A stretch of DNA of 10,979 bases from Actinomycetota bacterium (GTDB taxonomy: Bacteria > Actinomycetota > Actinomycetes > Actinomycetales > Microbacteriaceae): the NCBI GenBank assembly GCA_018895315.1, contig JAHIOK010000065.1:1-10979 (forward strand), given 5' to 3'. The notes below the pieces were generated by a model that ran no database searches, was not told the origin of the DNA, and was given only the letters and a program-made list of their open reading frames with translations. Each line of letters begins with the position of its first letter. Position 1 is the stretch's first letter. The translations under genes and the position numbers were made by a program. This document shows, one piece after another, positions 7,170-10,979 of the stretch.

Positions 7170-7538
7170 ATGGTGCGCGTGAGGACTTCGGAGGCAGCAC
7201 ATCAGCACGAGCTGCTGAGCAAGTCCGACGCGGAACGACTCGCCGAGCTTATGCACGCCCTGGCCTCACCCGTGCGGCTACGGATTCTGAGCGCGCTGCG
7301 CGGGGGACCGATCACCGTCACCGAGCTGACCGAGCGGCTCGGCCTCGGGCAGACAACGGTGTCGAACCACCTGCGGCTCCTGCGACACCTCAGCTTGGTG
7401 GACGGCGACCGCCAGGGGCGCCACATCTACTACTCGCTGTTCGACGAGCACGTCGTCGACCTGCTCGACGACGCGGTCGGTCACGTGGTGCACCTACCGC
7501 GGATTGGCGAGCGCGGCGCCGGCGGTCTATCGATTTAG
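7170..7538 (+). CDS. ArsR/SmtB-family metal sensor with alpha5 site (NmtR/CzrA-like)
   Basis: This 122-residue winged-helix repressor has the ArsR core ALASPVRLRILSALRGGPIT, the recognition helix LGQTTVSNHLRLLRHLSLV and the wing GDRQGRHIYYSLF. The last helix carries D92-x-H94 and H105-x-x-H108 (FDEHVV...GHVVHL). This is exactly the D-x-H-x10-H-x2-H spacing of the alpha5 sites in CzrA, SmtB and NmtR, which sense Zn, Co or Ni. An N-terminal AHQHELL adds possible ligands, as NmtR also uses an N-terminal His. The frame can be opened at GTG 7137, but the likely -10 box (7127-7132) puts the transcript start at or beyond that codon, so ATG 7170 is preferred; GTG 7179 is also possible. It probably represses itself and the divergent P1B-4 ATPase through the inverted repeat between them. 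Confidence 0.92.
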   Translation: MVRVRTSEAAHQHELLSKSDAERLAELMHALASPVRLRILSALRGGPITVTELTERLGLGQTTVSNHLRLLRHLSLVDGDRQGRHIYYSLFDEHVVDLLDDAVGHVVHLPRIGERGAGGLSI

Positions 7539-7932
7539 TCCGAGGGTCCAGACCCGATTGTCGGTCGCTGCACGACGCTAGTTCAGTCCGTATCGTGCTC
7601 GACCGCGCGCCACGACCTCATCGATGTCACTGCAACCAGCGGCGGACTCTTCGCCGTCTGCGCGAGTGGCTGCCGGGGAGGGGCTCGGGTCTGATCGCGC
7701 TCGGCTGAGTCGTCCCACTACCACTGCAAGCTCTGCGGGGGACTTAACCGATTTGTAACCTGTCGCAGGAATGCAAATAGTTGGATTTCTGCTGGTGAAG
7801 CGTGCTATTAGTTTTCACACTAGAGGGCGGCAGATCACGGTGCGTGCGCGCTTGGAATTGTGAGTCGGGCGGCACGCAACGATGATTGTCTAGGGCGTCA
7901 AGTCGTCGTCGAAAAATGGAGGCCAGCCACAT
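7539..7932 (+). other. 394-base spacer between the sensor gene and lgt; no convincing gene
   Basis: I see no reading frame of credible length or family here. The first 200 bases are GC-rich like coding DNA but broken by stops on the + strand, so this may be a decayed gene. The second half (about 7741-7830) is AT-richer and may hold the lgt promoter. One weak candidate is TTGGAT (7781-7786) with TATTAG (7806-7811), at a long 19-base spacing. A 7-base inverted repeat (TGCGTGC 7841-7847 and GCACGCA 7872-7878) lies in what would be the lgt leader. GGAGG at 7918-7922 is a clear Shine-Dalgarno sequence ten bases before the lgt start. Confidence 0.5.
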
Positions 7933-8832
7933 ATGCTCCCGAGCAGTATCCCCAGCCCGCCTCCGGCGTGGGCGCAGTTTGAGCTGGGCCCGCTGACGAT
8001 CCACACCTACGCGCTCTGCATTCTGACGGGGATCATCGCTGCGGTCATCATCTCGCAACGCCGACTGTCTCGGCGGGGCGCCGACAACGGCGTGGTGCTC
8101 GACATCATCATCTGGGCGGTGCCGCTTGGGATCGTCGGGGCACGGTTCTATCACGTGTTCACGCACATGGGGGACTATTTCTTCCCCGGTGCGAATCTTT
8201 GGGACATCTTCGCGATCTGGGATGGTGGCAATGCCCTTTACGGCTCGCTGCTGGGGGGCGCGCTTGGTGCCTACATCGGGTGCCGACGGGCCGGCATCCG
8301 GTTCTGGTCCTTCGCCGACGCATTGGCTCCGGCGATGCTGGTGGCACAGTCGATCGGGCGGATCGGTAACTACTTCAATCACGAGTTGTTCGGATTGCCG
8401 ACGACGCTGCCGTGGGGGTTGGAGATCCTGCCGACCGACCCGATGTTCCCGAAGGAGCTACCGGCGGGGACGCTGTTTCACCCATTGTTTTTGTACGAGA
8501 TCATCTGGAACCTGGTCGGGGTTGGGATCATCCTGCTCCTCGAGCGCCGGTTCTCATTGCGGTGGGGCCGCACTTTCGGGTTGTACTTGATCTGGTACGG
8601 ACTCGGTCGCAGCTGGCTTGAGGCGATCAGAATCGATCCGACCAGCGACGCGCCGCTCGGCATCCCGGCGAACATTTGGGCCTCATTGGTAGCGATCATT
8701 CTCGGGGTGATCTTGTTCATTGTGCAGAGGCGCAGGCACCCCGAACCTGAGGAGTCGGTATATCGGGGAGGGCGGGAGCCCCGACTGCTAGCTGCACCGA
8801 CATCACGACCGAGAAGTCAGTCCGCCCGGTAA
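7933..8832 (+). CDS. lgt: Phosphatidylglycerol:prolipoprotein diacylglyceryl transferase
   Basis: This 299-residue membrane enzyme transfers diacylglycerol from phosphatidylglycerol to the lipobox cysteine, the first step of lipoprotein maturation. The Lgt signature is complete as GRIGNYFNHELFG (142-154), with R143, N146, E151 and G154 in the positions known to matter in the E. coli enzyme. Other family blocks are HTYALCILTG (24-33), IVGARFYHV (67-75), GNALYGSLLGG (99-109) and YGLGRSWLEAIRID near residues 222-235. About seven hydrophobic segments are visible. The C-terminal 45 residues form an Arg/Pro/Ser-rich cytoplasmic tail, common in actinobacterial Lgt. The ATG at 7933 follows a strong GGAGG and places the N-terminal helix correctly. 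It appears intact and may have its own promoter in the long upstream spacer. Confidence 0.95.
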   Translation: MLPSSIPSPPPAWAQFELGPLTIHTYALCILTGIIAAVIISQRRLSRRGADNGVVLDIIIWAVPLGIVGARFYHVFTHMGDYFFPGANLWDIFAIWDGGNALYGSLLGGALGAYIGCRRAGIRFWSFADALAPAMLVAQSIGRIGNYFNHELFGLPTTLPWGLEILPTDPMFPKELPAGTLFHPLFLYEIIWNLVGVGIILLLERRFSLRWGRTFGLYLIWYGLGRSWLEAIRIDPTSDAPLGIPANIWASLVAIILGVILFIVQRRRHPEPEESVYRGGREPRLLAAPTSRPRSQSAR

Positions 8833-8871
8833 ACCGTGAGGCAGCCGCATTTGATTATGCTCGGCGCCCGA

Positions 8872-8892
8872 CTGAGTGCGGCTAAGACTCAG
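8872..8892 (+). terminator. Possible weak stem-loop after lgt
   Basis: CTGAGT (8872-8877) can pair with ACTCAG (8887-8892) across a nine-base loop, 40 bases after the lgt stop. There is no T-run after it and the stem is only six pairs, so it is at best a weak terminator. A TAGGGT at 8912-8917 just downstream could be the -10 box of the next gene, which would fit a transcription break here. Confidence 0.2.
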
Positions 8893-8938
8893 GGGCATCA
8901 TCTAGGGTCGGTCAAATGCAACCGAGAAAGGGCATCGC

Positions 8939-9220
8939 ATGAAATGTCCCACCGATGAGACCCTATTGGTCATGTCCGAACGCTCAGGGATCGAGATTGA
9001 CTACTGCCCGACATGTCGCGGCGTGTGGTTGGATCGCGGGGAACTGGACAAGATCATCGAGCGGTCGCTGGCGGTGCCCGAGACGGCTCAGAGCCCGATT
9101 GGTCAGGCTCCGCCAGCTATGCCATATCAAGATCGAAGTGGGCACCACTCCGGGAGCGGGCACGACCAGTACGGGCGCAAGCGAAAGAAGGGGAACTTTC
9201 TGAGCGAGCTGTTCGACTAG
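8939..9220 (+). CDS. Small zinc-ribbon protein (zf-TFIIB family)
   Basis: This 93-residue cytoplasmic protein has an N-terminal zinc ribbon: MKCPTDETLLVM with C3, then DYCPTCRGVWLDRGELDKII with C23 and C26. The CPxD ... CPxCxGxWLDxGEL pattern defines the zf-TFIIB-like family of short bacterial proteins, whose biochemical role is not established. Residues 45-93 are polar and Pro/Gly/His-rich (SGHHSGSGHDQYGRKRKKG) and likely disordered, ending in the hydrophobic FLSELFD. A Shine-Dalgarno-like AGAAAGG (8925-8931) lies seven bases before the ATG. The gene follows lgt by 106 bases in the same direction. The TAG stop is followed in the same frame by another coding-like stretch (9221 on), so the C-terminus sits at a junction with foreign or decayed DNA. 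Confidence 0.88.
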   Translation: MKCPTDETLLVMSERSGIEIDYCPTCRGVWLDRGELDKIIERSLAVPETAQSPIGQAPPAMPYQDRSGHHSGSGHDQYGRKRKKGNFLSELFD

Positions 9221-9894
9221 ACACTCGGGCGCCACGACATCAAGGAAGCACGTCATCTGCAGGCGCGGTTCGACGCGCAAAGGGCCGGTGCACGCGCTGA
9301 GTTTGCACCCGTGCACAATGCGTCGTGGTGGGACCAGGCGCAGCTGGGCGACGTCGCCCGCGCCTATGAGACGGCCGTTACGTTCCGCGACGAAGACCAG
9401 GCCGCGCGGGATGCAGAGAGCCGCATCCGCCGAGAGCTTCGCGAGCGATACGACGTCGAGGTGTTGGAGACAGGCGGCGTCCTGCAGTGGTGCGCGCCGC
9501 GCTCGTCGACCGCGACACCGAGCGCGACGAGCGCCAGGCGCAAGCTCGCGACGACCAGGACCTCGCCGCCGGCCTCGTGGTCAGCGCCGAGGTACTCGAG
9601 GTGTCAGCGGACCTTGCGGACGCTGAGAAAGCGCAGGATCTTCGCGAGCTCGCCGCCGACGTGGAGCACGATGCAGAGCTGTCGTGGGACTCGGCCGAGC
9701 GTCGCGAGCTGCACGTAGAAGGCATCAAGGCCGGCCCCGACCAGTCCGCCGCCGCGACCGCATGGAAGCAGGCCGACGTCGACCAGGCACGTCACCCGCG
9801 CGAGGCAGTGCAGGGTGGCCGTAAGGGCAAGTCGCCGCGTGCTCGAGTTCCCGCGTCGACACCGGATCGCCAGATCGGCCGCGACGGCCGATGA
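9221..9894 (+). pseudogene. Frameshifted, startless remnant of a coiled-coil protein of the kind found on actinobacterial plasmids
   Basis: Coding-like sequence continues from the zinc-ribbon stop in the same frame, with no start codon of its own before GTG 9311. It reads DIKEARHLQARFDAQRAGA, then VHNASWWDQAQLGDVARAYE, then RIRRELRERYDVEVLETGG. At about 9487 the sense moves to another frame: VVRAALVDRDTERDERQAQA, DQDLAAGLVVSAEVLEV, LSWDSAERRELHVEGIKAG, ending at TGA 9892-9894 after a basic tail. The combined product would be about 220 residues, Ala/Glu/Asp/Arg-rich and predicted mostly helical and coiled-coil. It resembles, from memory, hypothetical proteins encoded near relaxase genes on actinobacterial mobile elements; this identity is tentative. 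The lack of a start plus a frameshift argue that it is dead, although GTG 9487 could start the second half as a separate 135-residue protein. Confidence 0.55.
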
Positions 9895-9919
9895 CGTGGG
9901 CACCTGACAGACTTCTCCC

Positions 9920-10979
9920 ATGAAACCGGGCAGCGCGATCGAGCAGCATATTGCAGTTTTTGGCGAGAGCGGCAGCGGCAAAACCGTCCTGCTGTCCTCG
10001 TTCTACGGGGCGGCGCAGGAGCCCGAAAACATCAAGAGCAGCCGCTTCAATGTCGTGGCCGAGAACCCCACTCAGGGAACCCAGCTTTCTCAGAATTATC
10101 TCGGCATGAAGAATTCAGCGAAGGTACCCGCGCAAACTCGCTTGTCCGCCAAGTCGTATTCGTTCTTGATCAAGTTGAAGGCTGATCCCGCAGCGCCGGC
10201 GGCCAAAGGCACGACTCACAACGCGCTACGTCTGGTTTGGCACGACTACCCCGGTGAGTGGTTCGAGCAAGACGTGAGCGGGCCAGAGGAAGCACAGCGA
10301 AGGGTCGACACCTTCCGCGCCCTGCTGGGTTCTGACGTAGCGCTCCTTCTTGTGGACGGTCAGCGCCTGTTGGAGAACGCAGGAGAAGAAGAGCGCTATC
10401 TGAAGTCGTTGCTGACCAATTACCGCAGCCAACTCCTTTTGCTGAAGGATGAGCTGCTTGTGGACGGCAAACCGCTAGTCCGATTCCCTCGCATCTGGAT
10501 CATGGCGTTGTCGAAGGCTGACCTGCTGTCGAGTCTGAACGTGACCGCGTTCAAGGAACTTCTTCAAGAGAAGGTCGGCGGCGAGATCAACGAACTGACC
10601 GAAACCATCGCAGGGATGGTCGAAGGAAAAGCCGCGCTCTCTGTTGGCGAAGACTTCGTCTGCCTCTCGTCAGCGAAGTTCACCACAGGCAAGATCGAGG
10701 TCACCAAGCGCGTGGGCCTTGACCTGATCCTGCCCCTCGCCGCGGTACTCCCGTTCGAACGACACCTTCATTGGGCCGAGATCATGGAGGTCCCCAGAAA
10801 AGTGGCCGTGGAGCTGATGGTGGTCGTCGAAGAAGTGGCCGTCGCCGTGGGAGCTGTTGGATTGATAGCCGCCAAGTTGATCGGAACGAAGAGCAAGGCT
10901 CTTGCGGCGGTGGGCCTCCTAGTGAGCCGCTTTGGCCCGGACGTAGCGAAGCTGGTGAAAAACAAACTGATGCAGGCCA
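9920..10979 (+). CDS. P-loop GTPase-like protein with DYPGEW switch, 3' end outside window
   Basis: The frame is open from ATG 9920 to the last base (353 residues shown). GTPase motifs are visible in order: Walker A/G1 GESGSGKT (15-22), G3 HDYPGEWF with DxxG at 109-112, a hydrophobic strand ending in a short acidic turn, VALLLVDGQ (140-148), G4-like SKAD (198-201) and G5-like LSSAKF (249-254). DYPGEW plus a GxSGSGKT loop recalls the YcjX/DUF463 family and the double-GTPase (DO-GTPase) proteins of bacterial conflict systems. I cannot decide between them, and a second domain may lie beyond the window. Residues about 295-347 form hydrophobic or amphipathic helices (VELMVVVEEVAVAVGAVGLI) that could bind membrane or a partner. 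No clear ribosome site precedes the ATG. Codon use looks less GC-biased than in the left-hand genes, suggesting separate acquisition. Role unknown. Confidence 0.8.
   Translation, partial: MKPGSAIEQHIAVFGESGSGKTVLLSSFYGAAQEPENIKSSRFNVVAENPTQGTQLSQNYLGMKNSAKVPAQTRLSAKSYSFLIKLKADPAAPAAKGTTHNALRLVWHDYPGEWFEQDVSGPEEAQRRVDTFRALLGSDVALLLVDGQRLLENAGEEERYLKSLLTNYRSQLLLLKDELLVDGKPLVRFPRIWIMALSKADLLSSLNVTAFKELLQEKVGGEINELTETIAGMVEGKAALSVGEDFVCLSSAKFTTGKIEVTKRVGLDLILPLAAVLPFERHLHWAEIMEVPRKVAVELMVVVEEVAVAVGAVGLIAAKLIGTKSKALAAVGLLVSRFGPDVAKLVKNKLMQA

Noticed and set aside
7544-7555. GGGTC-CA-GACCC palindrome after the sensor gene as a terminator
   Set aside because: A two-base loop is too small for a stable hairpin and no T-run follows.
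7700-7740. HYHCKLCG in the spacer before lgt, resembling a Fur-family metal site
   Set aside because: Spacing of the Cys/His residues does not match Fur, stops interrupt the frame on both sides and no other Fur motif could be found.
7841-7878. Seven-base inverted repeat in the lgt leader as a riboswitch or attenuator
   Set aside because: The arms are short with a 24-base loop and no conserved riboswitch core or T-run was seen; such pairs arise easily by chance in GC-rich DNA.
1-10979. CRISPR arrays, tRNA or rRNA genes
   Set aside because: No regularly spaced repeats and no tRNA- or rRNA-like segments were seen on either strand.

Overview
The window looks like chromosome or plasmid DNA of a high-GC Gram-positive bacterium (Actinobacteria, plausibly order Micrococcales). 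This rests on strong G/C third-position use, frequent GTG starts, overlapping start/stop codons and -10 boxes placed almost on start codons (leaderless style). It reads as an accessory metal/cytochrome/lipoprotein island assembled from several pieces, with three decayed or rearranged genes marking the joints.

Left block (1-3476, all +): the 3' end of a CtaG-type cytochrome oxidase assembly gene, then lnt (8-base overlap), then a hybrid gene whose N-terminal half is a CmtR-type ArsR/SmtB metal sensor and whose C-terminal half is the last two membrane helices of a P1B-type metal ATPase, then lspA (4-base overlap with the hybrid). A convergent ccsB-type cytochrome c biogenesis gene lies on the - strand (3633-4583), after a 156-base gap in which I see no gene.

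Middle block (about 4630-7538): a decayed IS481-family transposase, then a complete P1B-4-like metal ATPase on the - strand. It is divergent from an ArsR/SmtB sensor with an intact alpha5 metal site, and an AT-rich inverted repeat between the two start codons is the obvious operator.

Right block (7539-10979, all +): a 394-base spacer without a convincing gene, lgt, a small zinc-ribbon gene, a frameshifted fragment resembling a plasmid-associated actinobacterial coiled-coil protein, and a P-loop GTPase with a DYPGEW switch that runs off the end of the window and appears less GC-rich than its neighbours.

How the genes fit together: Lgt, LspA and Lnt are the three successive enzymes of bacterial lipoprotein maturation, and all three occur within about 8 kb, interleaved with metal-efflux and heme/copper assembly genes. 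The simplest reading is a cargo set that supplies extra lipoprotein-processing capacity for metal-binding or redox lipoproteins encoded outside the window. That link is inference. The most unusual object is the in-frame CmtR/ATPase hybrid, probably the scar of a deletion inside an ancestral cmtR-ATPase-lspA operon, which if expressed would be a membrane-tethered metal sensor.
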